Source: CAZISM01 sp964541895 (GTDB lineage Bacteria; Zhuqueibacterota; Zhuqueibacteria; Residuimicrobiales; Residuimicrobiaceae). From it: 64,000 nucleotides of DNA. How positions within the stretch are numbered: position 1 is the first letter of the stretch; each line of letters begins with the position of its first letter. Of the stretch, positions 8,106 through 17,356 are shown one piece after another. Below the pieces are notes generated by a model that saw only the letters and a list, made by a program, of their open reading frames with translations, did no database searches and was not told the origin of the DNA. The DNA is taken from the NCBI GenBank assembly GCA_964541895.1, contig CAZISM010000012.1:1-64000 (forward strand). Reading direction: 5' to 3'. The translations under genes were made by a program, and so were the position numbers.

Positions 8106-9233
8106 CTAGCTATTCGTATTCTCCTCCGCAATGGTCTTGACAATACGGGCGCGGGACAGGGCGCGTTTGGCGATGAGCTGGTCTTCGCCGGACCGTTCCA
8201 GCCAGTCCATGGTGCGCTGCACGGCGTGGCGGGTGGAGGTTTCATCGCGGCAGTTGCGCAGGAAAATACACTGCACTTTGGAAGAGCGGTCGACGGAGAG
8301 CACACCGAAAGAGGTGTCGACCGTAACCACATCCGGCTGGCCGAGCAGATCAGCAGCCTGTTTTTCCGTGACCGTGCGATGGCAGGCAATAATGTGCACC
8401 GGTCCCCCCTGCCGTAGTTTCAGTCCAGCCGCCCGGGTGTGATCATGATGAAACGGCCTTCCCACCATCTCCCGGGCAGCGGCATTGGACACCGGCGCCG
8501 GGATGGCATGGACAACAAACAGCAGATCCGACTTGCCAAGATGCAGATAGAGATACTCGTTGTCTTTAAAGGAGCCTTTGCGATCCAGCAGGCTGCTGCG
8601 CACCACACGTTCAATGGCTTTTTTGCGGCTAGCGAAATCCAGCCGGCTCCAGTCCAGCGCATCGCCGGTGTCGAAACGGCCTTTGCGGGCTTCTCGTCCA
8701 CCCAGATTCACCAGTTCGACGACCGCCTCGTGCAACACATCCGGCAGCAATTTAAGCACCTCATCGCCGTTCTTGGCCATGCCGGCGAACAGGTTCTGCT
8801 TTTCAAAATACTCTCTGAACCTCTTGACTTTGTCAGCCTCTTCGGCACCTTTGGGCAAAGCCGCCAGGGGCAGGTTGATGGCAAACACCTTGGCGGCGCC
8901 GGAGGTCATGGCGGTCTGCAGTTCGGCATGACAGATGCCGATGTCGCTGTTCTCGTGCGACCAGCCGGGATTACCGTTGTAGAGAACGATCACAATGTCG
9001 GCTTTGCGCACCTGATCCAGACAGGCTTCCCACGCGGTGTCAGTGCCTGCCATGGCCGGACTGTCTTCGTTGATCCAGCAATCAAAGAGCGGGCCGGCGA
9101 ATGGTTCCAGTTCGGTAATAAAAGCTTTCATCGCCAGCCGCACAGTCGACATGGTGGCTTTTTTGCCTGCGAGCTCGATGCTATCGCTGCAGCGACTGGA
9201 GATCATGACGCGAATTTTCCTGCTGTTGGCCAT
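8106..9233 (-). CDS. DUF4062 (TIR-like) domain protein
   Basis: A 375-residue cytoplasmic protein. The N-terminus (RKIRVMISSRCSDSI, then FDCWINEDSPAMAGTD, ACLDQVRKADIVIVLYNG, GICHAELQTAM) follows the DUF4062 pattern. That domain is TIR-like and is often the N-terminal signalling module of NACHT or ATPase proteins linked to bacterial immunity. Here no NTPase follows: residues about 200-375 form an unrecognised domain (HLGKSDLLFVVHAIPAP, GGPVHIIACHRTVTEKQA). There is a strong AAGGAGG site 4 bases before the ATG. The neighbours are toxin-antitoxin pairs and a DUF3883 remnant, which fits a defence island. Whether it degrades NAD is unknown. Confidence 0.7.
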   Translation of the reverse strand: MANSRKIRVMISSRCSDSIELAGKKATMSTVRLAMKAFITELEPFAGPLFDCWINEDSPAMAGTDTAWEACLDQVRKADIVIVLYNGNPGWSHENSDIGICHAELQTAMTSGAAKVFAINLPLAALPKGAEEADKVKRFREYFEKQNLFAGMAKNGDEVLKLLPDVLHEAVVELVNLGGREARKGRFDTGDALDWSRLDFASRKKAIERVVRSSLLDRKGSFKDNEYLYLHLGKSDLLFVVHAIPAPVSNAAAREMVGRPFHHDHTRAAGLKLRQGGPVHIIACHRTVTEKQAADLLGQPDVVTVDTSFGVLSVDRSSKVQCIFLRNCRDETSTRHAVQRTMDWLERSGEDQLIAKRALSRARIVKTIAEENTNS

Positions 9234-9254
9234 AGGGCCTCCTTGTATCGGCGA

Positions 9255-10310
9255 TTACATGCCGCCAAAATTCTGGGTGAAATAAAAACTGATCTTGTCG
9301 CCGTCGATCGCCAACGCGCAGCCGACGCCCAGGTAGCTAAAGTCTTTGCTCAGGATCTGTTTGCGATGTCCGGAGGAATTCATCCACATACGCATGGCAT
9401 CGTCTGCCAGCTTTTCATAGCTCAGATTCAGATGCCTGCGATCGCCCGTAAAAGTCTGTGTGCCGATATTTTCACCAGTTCGTCGACCCATGAATCTAAA
9501 CACAGTCCGAATGCGGAGATCGGGCGTTGCATAGGCTGCCACAGGTGATTCGTGACTGAAATAACCCAGCTCGGCCATCTCTTCGCTGTGCTGTCGGGCG
9601 CTGCGGTTGAGAATATCGCTGTAGGCCATGGCCGGCAAGCTTCTTGCCCGGCGGATCTGATTCACTTTTGTAAAAATGAGATATTCAAGATAACCTGGTT
9701 CAAATTTATCCAGATCGAATTCAATAGCTGTCGGGTTGGATTTCTCATCGCCCCAGGCGCCTCGATCCTTTTTCAGGGGATGTCGATTACTGTCTGTGAT
9801 ATCCTGGAATTCCCTGACGGTTAAGGCTTGTATTATTTTTTTCATGGGGCGATCCAGACCCAGCACGTGCAGACAATAAGCACCATACGGCTCACCCATA
9901 TGATTCGTAGTGAGGGCTACAAAGAGTTTGCCGTTCCGGCTGATGTTCAGGCCGCATTCGATGCTTTTCTCACCTGTTTCTCGTATGCGCACTCCGTCGG
10001 GGCCATGGATGATCAGGCAAAGGCTTGCCAAGGTGCTGTTATCCGTGCCGGCGTAACGAACAGTCACGTGCTGTCCCGCTTTAGCTGGAAGGACATAACA
10101 ATCGGCAGGTGTATTATTCAACTTGCCATCCTGTTGATCGAGTTCGCCGAAAAGCACAGAGTCTTGCTCATCGGAGGGATGTGATGATCTGCGTTCTCTA
10201 TGCGGCTCAGCATCCTTTTTGCGACCGGCGAATTGTGCGCCGCTTGCGGCCGGCGGATCACTGATGGCAATCAGCACACAAAAGATGAGCAAGGCAGATT
10301 TTAATTTCAT
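9255..10310 (-). CDS. Secreted CAP (SCP/PR1) domain protein
   Basis: A 351-residue protein. I start it at the ATG of MKLKSALLIFCVLIAIS, which gives a clean signal peptide; an upstream frame extension to 10403 runs through repeats and is rejected. Residues about 45-150 look like a beta-sandwich resembling a bacterial pre-peptidase C-terminal domain (YVLPAKAGQHVTVRY, ALTTNHMGEPYGAYCLHV). The C-terminal third is a CAP domain: INQIR-like VNQIRRARSLPAM, RSARQHSEEMAELGYFSHESP, RTGENIGTQ, WMNSSGHRKQILSKDFSYLGVG. CAP proteins of bacteria are exported with mostly unknown function. It starts just left of a duplicated repeat and ends 21 bases before the DUF4062 start. Confidence 0.8.
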   Translation of the reverse strand: MKLKSALLIFCVLIAISDPPAASGAQFAGRKKDAEPHRERRSSHPSDEQDSVLFGELDQQDGKLNNTPADCYVLPAKAGQHVTVRYAGTDNSTLASLCLIIHGPDGVRIRETGEKSIECGLNISRNGKLFVALTTNHMGEPYGAYCLHVLGLDRPMKKIIQALTVREFQDITDSNRHPLKKDRGAWGDEKSNPTAIEFDLDKFEPGYLEYLIFTKVNQIRRARSLPAMAYSDILNRSARQHSEEMAELGYFSHESPVAAYATPDLRIRTVFRFMGRRTGENIGTQTFTGDRRHLNLSYEKLADDAMRMWMNSSGHRKQILSKDFSYLGVGCALAIDGDKISFYFTQNFGGM

Positions 10311-10336
10311 GTGACAAAGCCTATGAATAAAAGTTA

Positions 10337-10485
10337 CCGACCGCAGACGCGCTAAAGCATGAACATGGAACGGGGCGCCGTTCGATGTCCGGCCATCAAA
10401 CAAAACGCACGCATTTCGAAATTCGTTCCGACCGCAGACGCGCTAAAGCATGAACATGGAACGGGGCGCCGTTTGGTGTCCGGCC
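10337..10485. repeat. 58-bp direct repeat pair
   Basis: Copies at 10337-10394 and 10428-10485 differ at two bases, near CGTTCGATG versus CGTTTGGTG, and are 91 bases apart. The second copy is followed by a GC-rich tail. No gene was seen in 10311-10925 apart from this repeat and a false gap. Confidence 0.8.
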
Positions 10486-10636
10486 GTGCGGCAAATCGTG
10501 CGTATCCGGTATGCATACCCGCCCTGACGCGCAACAGCGCGCACCACGCAGGCGCAGCCGGGCATCATGAAAAGGTAGTGAATACCACACTCTCTTGCCA
10601 GTGGAATCTGAACAGACAGGCCGTCAGCCGGAAGTT

Positions 10637-10846
10637 ATAAACTGAATATTAAAGTCGATAGGAGCGCGATGGATCCAGGTCCCCCAACATANNNNNNNNN
10701 NNNNNNNNNNNNNNNNNNNNNNNNNNNNNNNNNNNNNNNNNNNNNNNNNNNNNNNNNNNNNNNNNNNNNNNNNNNNNNNNNNNNNNNNNNNATAAACTGA
10801 ATATTAAAGTCGATAGGAGCGCGATGGATCCAGGTCCCCCAACATA
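10637..10846. other. False assembly gap in a spacer
   Basis: Bases 10637-10691 and 10792-10846 are identical (55 bp) around 100 Ns, the same artefact as at 1514-1723. The true spacer is probably 155 bases shorter. Confidence 0.95.
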
Positions 10847-10925
10847 GACCCGGGGTATTAAGCAGACATCGGGCCTATGACCAGCCCGGAGGCGAAAAAT
10901 TACAACGACATAAATCTGATGTAAA

Positions 10926-11732
10926 CTATTTGCAGGAATTCAGCGCAGCCACCAGGCAGGCGCCGGCCACGACGTGTCCGGAACGGGCCGCTCGATCGCC
11001 GTCGCCAAAGATATCGACAGCTGTACTGAACAGGGACGCCGACAATTTGCTGCCGAACAGCGTTCCGCCTCTGTTGACCATGCCGTCAGCTGCCGAACTG
11101 GCCAGGCCGATCACCTTGCCGGTAGTCAGACTGATCACCGGGCCTCCATTGCTGCCGCGGTTCACATCCGCGTCCAGTTTCAGACAGGGTTCGGAATAAC
11201 AGGATGCCGTAACGATTCGGCTCGTTTTAACCGCAATTTTGCCCCGGTGTATGGTAAGGTCCTGTTCACCGGTCGGACAACCCAGCATCAGCACCTCCTG
11301 GCCAAAGGACACGTCATCAGCCGAAGCGAGGGCCAGCGGCGTTCTGTTTTCCACCGCAGCAGAGCGCAGCAGAGCAATATCATGTTTTTGGTCTATGGAA
11401 ACGATGGTGACCGTGGCATGGTCATAGGTTGCCGGCTCTGTATCAGCCGGGACTACTCTAATCGCTCCCGCCGGCACGCCTTCGAGCACATGGGCGGCCG
11501 TGGCGATCAATCCATCAGCTCCCACCACAAAACCCGCACCCCGCAGAGCCGCCGTGTTCCGTTCGCCCTGGCCCAGGCTGACAATACGTACGACCGAAGG
11601 GGAAACTGCCTCGGCGCGGTCCAGCAGCATGGAGACCCGATCCTGCACATAATTTGTATCCGTGGAATGTGTTGCCAGCAGTAACAGTCGCCCCATTACG
11701 TGGGCCAGAATGAGCAGCCTCATCACCATCAT
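10926..11732 (-). CDS. Secreted trypsin-like (S1C-type) protein with altered serine motif
   Basis: A 268-residue protein with a hydrophobic N-terminus (about residues 4-21) that could be a signal peptide or anchor. A trypsin-like fold of the HtrA/S1C kind is clear: GAGFVVGADGLIATAAHVL with His81, and KHDIALL with Asp118. The third motif reads RGSNGGP, so the residue directly before GGP, where the catalytic serine normally sits, is Asn195, with Ser194 one place earlier. The codons AGC AAT are unambiguous. Either the enzyme is inactive or Ser194 is used in a shifted geometry. No PDZ domain follows. The last 20 residues are hydrophobic with a late Cys. Confidence 0.75.
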   Translation of the reverse strand: MMVMRLLILAHVMGRLLLLATHSTDTNYVQDRVSMLLDRAEAVSPSVVRIVSLGQGERNTAALRGAGFVVGADGLIATAAHVLEGVPAGAIRVVPADTEPATYDHATVTIVSIDQKHDIALLRSAAVENRTPLALASADDVSFGQEVLMLGCPTGEQDLTIHRGKIAVKTSRIVTASCYSEPCLKLDADVNRGSNGGPVISLTTGKVIGLASSAADGMVNRGGTLFGSKLSASLFSTAVDIFGDGDRAARSGHVVAGACLVAALNSCK

Positions 11733-12268
11733 CGTTCACGCTCCATCGCCTGTTGATTCATGCGTTGCCGTTGTCACTAAAGCTCGAAGCATACCTCCGG
11801 CCGGGCTCCTGATGAACGGGAGCCGCAGCCGATCCAGCCAGCTTGCGTGATCAGCTCGAATAGTTTTCTACTGCAATGCATGTGCGAAAGATGCTGTGAC
11901 CCCATAGCCCACATATGCGGTTAGTGTCCGGTCCGCTGCGTATGGACGTCGACAACCTGGTCGTGTCGAGAAGGGCGTGCTTTGCAAAGATGCGTTACGG
12001 AAGATCCGTAAAGGTAAATCAGCAATTGTCAAGATTGAGAAAAGTGGACCGAATACAGTCCGGGAAAGAAAGAAGAAGGATAATAAGCAGTACTCTTTGC
12101 CTGTGCCGGAGCTGTACGGTTTTGGATGCAGTACCAGAGGATGTCTAGCTGTATTGAATATAAATAGCAAGAGTGCAAAATGCAAGAAAATTATTGAACA
12201 ATTTTATTTTTTGCCGGCGGCAGGAAGCCATGATCAGGCCGAAAGCCTGGCAGGATGCCAGGCTGTTT
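11733..12268. other. Gene-free spacer, lower GC
   Basis: Between the trypsin-like gene and the carB 3' end I find no convincing gene. Short frames on both strands lack ribosome-binding sites and recognisable motifs. Bases about 11990-12220 are clearly richer in A and T than their surroundings. Confidence 0.5.
12244..12264. terminator. Hairpin just past the carB stop
   Basis: AGCCTGGCA-GGA-TGCCAGGCT is a perfect 9-bp stem. A T-run follows it on the plus strand, whereas carB is read on the minus strand. As a carB terminator it is therefore weak, while it would block plus-strand read-through into carB. Confidence 0.45.
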
Positions 12269-15200
12269 TTATCCGGCTCGCAGGATCTCTTTGTGATATT
12301 GTTGAATCGATTTCACCTCCGTATGGCCGTTGCGGCAGGCCTTTATGCCGTGAATCGCAGCCATGGCCGCTGTGGTGGTCGTGATATACGGAATACGATA
12401 CTTGATGGCGGATTTGCGAATGTATGAATCATCGATTTCGCTCAACTTGCCCATGGGCGTGTTGACGATAAGCTGTATTTCGCCGTTCTTCAAAACATCG
12501 ACGATATGGGGACGGCCCTCATATATTTTGTAAATCGGCTGACAGGCTATGCCATGTTGCTGCAAATGGCTGCGGGTGCCCTGCGTGCTGACGATGTTGA
12601 ATCCCAGCTCCTGAAATCCTCTCGCCACCTCCACGATGGCGGCTTTGTCGCGGTCAGCCACTGTGATCAGCACCGTTCCCGCCAGAGGCAGGGTCATGCC
12701 GGCCGCTTCCTGGGCTTTAAATACCGCCAGTCCGAAAGAGTCGGCCAATCCCAGCACTTCACCCGTTGAACGCATCTCCGGCCCCAGAACCGGATCCACT
12801 TCCGGAAACATATTAAAGGGAAAGACCGCCTCTTTGACGCCAAAATGGGCAAAGGCCCCACGCTGCAGATTGCATTCACGCAATGTTTTGCCGAGCATGA
12901 TCTGGGTGGCGATTTTGGCCATGGCGATATTGCAGACTTTGGAAACCAGCGGCACGGTTCTGGATGCGCGTGGATTCGCTTCCAGAATATAGACCACGCC
13001 GTTGGCAATGGCGTATTGAATATTCATCAACCCTTTGACGTTCAGCTCCTGAGCGATCATCCGCGTATAGCGCTCAATGGTCTGCAAATGCTCCTCAGCG
13101 ATGGCGACAGGCGGAATGACACAGGCCGAGTCACCGGAATGAATGCCGGCGTATTCGATATGCTGCATGATGGCCGGGATAAACACATCGACGCCATCGG
13201 CAATGGCGTCGGTCTCCACCTCAATCGCATCTTCCAGAAACCTGTCGATGAGAATGGGCCGTTCCGGTGAAACGTCCACTGCTGCTGCGATATAGCGGCG
13301 CAACATGGATTCATCCAATACAATCATCATGGCGCGACCGCCCAGCACATAGGAAGGCCGCACCATCAGCGGATAACCGATGCGGCCGGCAACCGCCAAG
13401 GCCTCCGCCAAGGTGCCGGCCATACCCGATTCCGGCTGCGGAATACCCAGTCTGCCCATGACCTTGCGAAAGCGGTCCCGGTCCTCCGCCAAATCGATGG
13501 TATCCGGCGTGGTGCCCAAAATGCGCACTCCGGCCTCTTCCAGATCCTTGGCCAGATTGAGCGGCGTCTGTCCGCCAAATTGGACAATGACGCCTTCAGG
13601 CTTTTCCTTATGGTAGATGCTCAGGACGTCTTCAATTGTCAACGGTTCGAAATAGAGTTTATCGGAAGTATCATAGTCCGTAGATACGGTTTCCGGATTG
13701 CAGTTGATCATGATGGATTCATAGCCGGCGTCCCGAATGGCAAACGCCGCATGCACGCAACAGTAATCGAATTCGATGCCCTGGCCGATACGGTTGGGCC
13801 CGCCGCCGAGCACCATGATTTTTTTGCGCCCGCTGACCTCAACGCGGTCCGGCGCATTGTAGGTAGAGTAATAATAGGCCGCGTTATCTACGCCGCTGAC
13901 CGGCACCGGTTCCCAGGCTTCCGCCAGACCGAGACGCAGCCGTTGTTCACGAATCTTTGCTTCCGGAATGGCGGTCAACATGGCCAGATAGCGATCGCTG
14001 AAACCGTCCTGCTTGGCTTGCCGCATCAGATGATCCGGCAACTGGGACTTGCCCTTGAACAGCAGCATCTCTTTTTCCAGCTGCACCAGTTCGCGCATCT
14101 GTTCGATGAACCAGGGCTTGATGTGGGTCAACGCATACAACTCCTGGGTGCCGGCGCCCTTGCGCAGCGCTTCGTACATGATAAATTGCCGTTCGCTGGA
14201 AGCGTTGCTCAACAGGGCCAGCAACTCGGGCAGCGATTTGGAATTAAAGTCCTTGGCAAAACCAAGTCCATAACGACCGATCTCCAGCGAGCGGATGGCC
14301 TTCTGCAGCGCTTCTTTATAATTCTTGCCGATGCTCATGGCTTCACCGACCGCCCGCATCTGGGTGCCGAGTTTATCTTCGACGCCTTCAAACTTTTCAA
14401 ACGCCCAGCGGGCGAATTTGACCACCACATACTCACCGGAGGGCGTATATTTTTCCAGAGTACCGTCACGCCAGTACGGAATCTCATCCATGGTCAGGCC
14501 GCCGGCCAGCAGCGACGACACAAAGGCGATGGGAAAACCGGTGGCTTTGGAGGCCAGCGCAGAGGAGCGCGATGTGCGCGGATTGATTTCAATGACCACA
14601 ACGCGTCCGGTCTTTGGATCATGGGCGAACTGTATATTGGTGCCGCCGATCACTTCGATGGCTTCCACAATGGCATAAGAATAGGCTTGCAGCTTTTTCT
14701 GCAGATCCTGGCTTATGGTGAGCATCGGCGCGGTGCAATAGGAATCGCCGGTATGAACGCCCATGGCATCGACATTCTCGATAAAGCAGACCGTGATCAT
14801 CTGATTCCTGGCATCCCGGACTACCTCCAATTCCAGTTCCTCCCAACCCAGGACCGATTCTTCAATGAGCACCTGATGGACCATGCTGGCCGCCAGTCCG
14901 CGCGCCGCAATGGTCTGCAGTTCTTCGATATTATAGACCAGACCGCCGCCGGTCCCGCCCATAGTATAGGCGGGACGAACCACCACCGGATAGCCCAACT
15001 CTTCGGCAACCTGCTCCGCCTCTTCGACGGTGTGGACCGCTTTGCTGGCCGGCATGTCGATGCCCAATCGTTGCATGGTCTGTTTAAACGCGGTACGGTC
15101 CTCCCCGCGTTCGATGGCGTCAATGTTGACCCCGATAACCCGGACGCCGAATCGTTCAAGCACGCCGGCTTTAGCCAGCTGCGAAGAGAGATTCAATCCG

Positions 15201-15481
15201 GTCTGTCCGCCCAGATTGGGCAGGAGCGCATCCGGCCTCTCCTTCTCGATGATTCGTGTCAAATAATCAACGGTCAACGGCTCGACATAGGTGGCATCGG
15301 CCATGCCCGGGTCGGTCATGATGGTCGCCGGATTAGAGTTGACGAGAACGATTTCATAGCCCAAACTGCGCAGCGCCTTGCACGCCTGCGTGCCGGAATA
15401 ATCAAATTCACATGCCTGCCCGATGACAATGGGGCCGGAGCCGATAATTAATACTTTATGAATGTCTGTGCGTTTTGGCAT
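12269..15481 (-). CDS. carB: Carbamoyl-phosphate synthase large chain
   Basis: A 1070-residue protein of full family length. It makes carbamoyl phosphate from bicarbonate, ammonia (from the small subunit CarA) and two ATP, for pyrimidine and arginine synthesis. The two homologous ATP-grasp halves are clear: VLIIGSGPIVIGQACEFDYS at the N-terminus and KIMVLGGGPNRIGQGIEFDY at about residue 555. There are paired MVRPSYVLGGR and VVRPAYTMGGTGGG segments. The C-terminal 130 residues form the MGS-like regulatory domain (VLITVADRDKAAIVEVARGF). GGAGG lies 9 bases before the ATG. No carA or pyr gene is adjacent, so it appears to stand alone. Confidence 0.97.
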   Translation of the reverse strand: MPKRTDIHKVLIIGSGPIVIGQACEFDYSGTQACKALRSLGYEIVLVNSNPATIMTDPGMADATYVEPLTVDYLTRIIEKERPDALLPNLGGQTGLNLSSQLAKAGVLERFGVRVIGVNIDAIERGEDRTAFKQTMQRLGIDMPASKAVHTVEEAEQVAEELGYPVVVRPAYTMGGTGGGLVYNIEELQTIAARGLAASMVHQVLIEESVLGWEELELEVVRDARNQMITVCFIENVDAMGVHTGDSYCTAPMLTISQDLQKKLQAYSYAIVEAIEVIGGTNIQFAHDPKTGRVVVIEINPRTSRSSALASKATGFPIAFVSSLLAGGLTMDEIPYWRDGTLEKYTPSGEYVVVKFARWAFEKFEGVEDKLGTQMRAVGEAMSIGKNYKEALQKAIRSLEIGRYGLGFAKDFNSKSLPELLALLSNASSERQFIMYEALRKGAGTQELYALTHIKPWFIEQMRELVQLEKEMLLFKGKSQLPDHLMRQAKQDGFSDRYLAMLTAIPEAKIREQRLRLGLAEAWEPVPVSGVDNAAYYYSTYNAPDRVEVSGRKKIMVLGGGPNRIGQGIEFDYCCVHAAFAIRDAGYESIMINCNPETVSTDYDTSDKLYFEPLTIEDVLSIYHKEKPEGVIVQFGGQTPLNLAKDLEEAGVRILGTTPDTIDLAEDRDRFRKVMGRLGIPQPESGMAGTLAEALAVAGRIGYPLMVRPSYVLGGRAMMIVLDESMLRRYIAAAVDVSPERPILIDRFLEDAIEVETDAIADGVDVFIPAIMQHIEYAGIHSGDSACVIPPVAIAEEHLQTIERYTRMIAQELNVKGLMNIQYAIANGVVYILEANPRASRTVPLVSKVCNIAMAKIATQIMLGKTLRECNLQRGAFAHFGVKEAVFPFNMFPEVDPVLGPEMRSTGEVLGLADSFGLAVFKAQEAAGMTLPLAGTVLITVADRDKAAIVEVARGFQELGFNIVSTQGTRSHLQQHGIACQPIYKIYEGRPHIVDVLKNGEIQLIVNTPMGKLSEIDDSYIRKSAIKYRIPYITTTTAAMAAIHGIKACRNGHTEVKSIQQYHKEILRAG

Positions 15482-15551
15482 TATTTTGAGCCTCCAGTTT
15501 TTCTGTACACTTTAAGACAGATAATCCAAATGGCAAATCAGGTGCGGCGCT

Positions 15552-16310
15552 TTATGCCAGGGACAAGAACACGATCAAGCCCAGATACACCAGCAGCCAG
15601 CGCTTGCCGGCTTTGTCATGATCAGCTGCCGTCATTCTTTGCAGCGCAGCGATAGTCAGCTTCTGCGCCGGCACAAGGCATAAAAAAGCCCATCCCGCGC
15701 CGGCCAGTACGTCGCTGAGATAGTGTGCACCGAGCACCAGCCGCGAACAGCAGATCCCCACCGCCAGCAGCGCCAACAGCCCTTTGATCCAACTGTGCCA
15801 TCGCCCGCTGAATCCGCCGAATACTATAAAGGGTAACACCAGAGCAACCCCCTTGCTGGAATGGCCGGAGGGAAACGAAAAAGAGGCTGCTCTGCTCAGG
15901 TCGACGATCTGATCGGGAAAGGCGTGGATCGGCCGGGGCCGGGAGAACAGCCATTTGAGGAGTTCGGTGCTGATGGTGGCCATAACAAAAACAAAAATGA
16001 TGACAAGAAAAACCGGGCGTTTATCCCGCCAGGCCTCTTTTTTATAGCACAAGGATAAATAGACAAAATATACCAGGCAGATGGCGGACATGCCGTACTG
16101 TGAAAGCCAGAGGCTGAGATCGACCATCATGTTGCCGAAGTGTTTATTATTGAGATTCAACAGCACGAACCGGTCGATGGCCGCCTGGTGCCATAGCCAA
16201 AAGGCCATGATCCAGGTTAGCAAAAAAACAAGAACGAGACCTGTCCGCTCTCTGTTGCTGAAAGCCAACGAAACGCCTGCCGTATTCCGGATCGGTTCGG
16301 TACGGGTCAC
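15552..16310 (-). CDS. PAP2-family membrane phosphatase
   Basis: A 252-residue protein with about six membrane helices. It carries the three PAP2 phosphatase motifs: KWLFSRPRP, PSGHS, and SRLVLGAHYLSDV. Relatives dephosphorylate undecaprenyl pyrophosphate, phosphatidic acid or phosphatidylglycerol phosphate at the membrane; which applies here cannot be said. The start is a GTG with AAAGGA six bases upstream. It lies 70 bases downstream of nothing shared with carB: carB starts at 15481 on the same strand, so carB could be read through from this gene. Confidence 0.85.
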   Translation of the reverse strand: MTRTEPIRNTAGVSLAFSNRERTGLVLVFLLTWIMAFWLWHQAAIDRFVLLNLNNKHFGNMMVDLSLWLSQYGMSAICLVYFVYLSLCYKKEAWRDKRPVFLVIIFVFVMATISTELLKWLFSRPRPIHAFPDQIVDLSRAASFSFPSGHSSKGVALVLPFIVFGGFSGRWHSWIKGLLALLAVGICCSRLVLGAHYLSDVLAGAGWAFLCLVPAQKLTIAALQRMTAADHDKAGKRWLLVYLGLIVFLSLA

Positions 16311-16404
16311 ACATTATCCTTTTCTGAATTGATCTATTCCACGGCCAGGCTGGCCTGTCATGGCCCTGCGCCTCGATGCACACGCATCGTCCTGGCCGAC
16401 GACC

Positions 16405-16484
16405 ATCCGCTGACAGATTCTTCGGCGCGGCAAATCAGCCATAACGCGACAGGCTCCTGCTGAACCGCGCCTCAGAATGACAAA
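16405..16484. repeat. Dispersed intergenic repeat, copy with 8-kb partner
   Basis: It begins GCTGACAGATTCTTCGGCGC and ends GCGCCTCAGAATGACA. It aligns with 7992-8071. The arms AGATTCTTC and the inverse sense of TCATTCTGAG mark it as a member of a common palindromic repeat family. No gene was seen in 16311-16697. Confidence 0.65.
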
Positions 16485-16580
16485 CCTGCCAAAGTCTGAA
16501 GCCGGCATTCCTGCGGGCGAAGAATCTGTACGCGCATGGCTTCGGCGGCCTTGTGCATTGACGAACACGCCAGCCAAAGC

Positions 16581-16622
16581 CTGTCATTCTGAGCCCGCCG
16601 CTCTTGGCGGGCGAAGAATCTG
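16581..16622. repeat. TCATTCTGAG...GAAGAATCTG palindromic repeat
   Basis: CTGTCATTCTGAG, a hairpin CCCGCC-GCTCTT-GGCGGG (16594-16611) and CGAAGAATCTGT form one intact unit in the opposite sense to the copy at 16405. A partial third unit, GGGCGAAGAATCTGT, lies at about 16516-16530. Both are followed by ACGCGCAT or GCGCGCAT. Confidence 0.7.
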
Positions 16623-16697
16623 TGCGCGCATCTATTCTGCGTCGCAACAAGTCGAAAACGGCCAGCGGTCTCGACGAAGCAGGAATCCAGCATATAT

Positions 16698-17354
<657 letters not shown>

Positions 17355-17356
17355 GA

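Noticed and set aside
10311..10403. N-terminal extension of the CAP protein
   Set aside because: It reads through the 58-bp repeat; the internal ATG gives a proper signal peptide.
11977..12384. A Lys-rich plus-strand frame in the spacer before carB
   Set aside because: Starts without a site, runs into carB antisense, no family match; kept only as a note of lower-GC DNA.
13580..15451. A 623-codon open frame on the plus strand
   Set aside because: It is exactly opposite carB, has no family features, and reflects carB codon bias.
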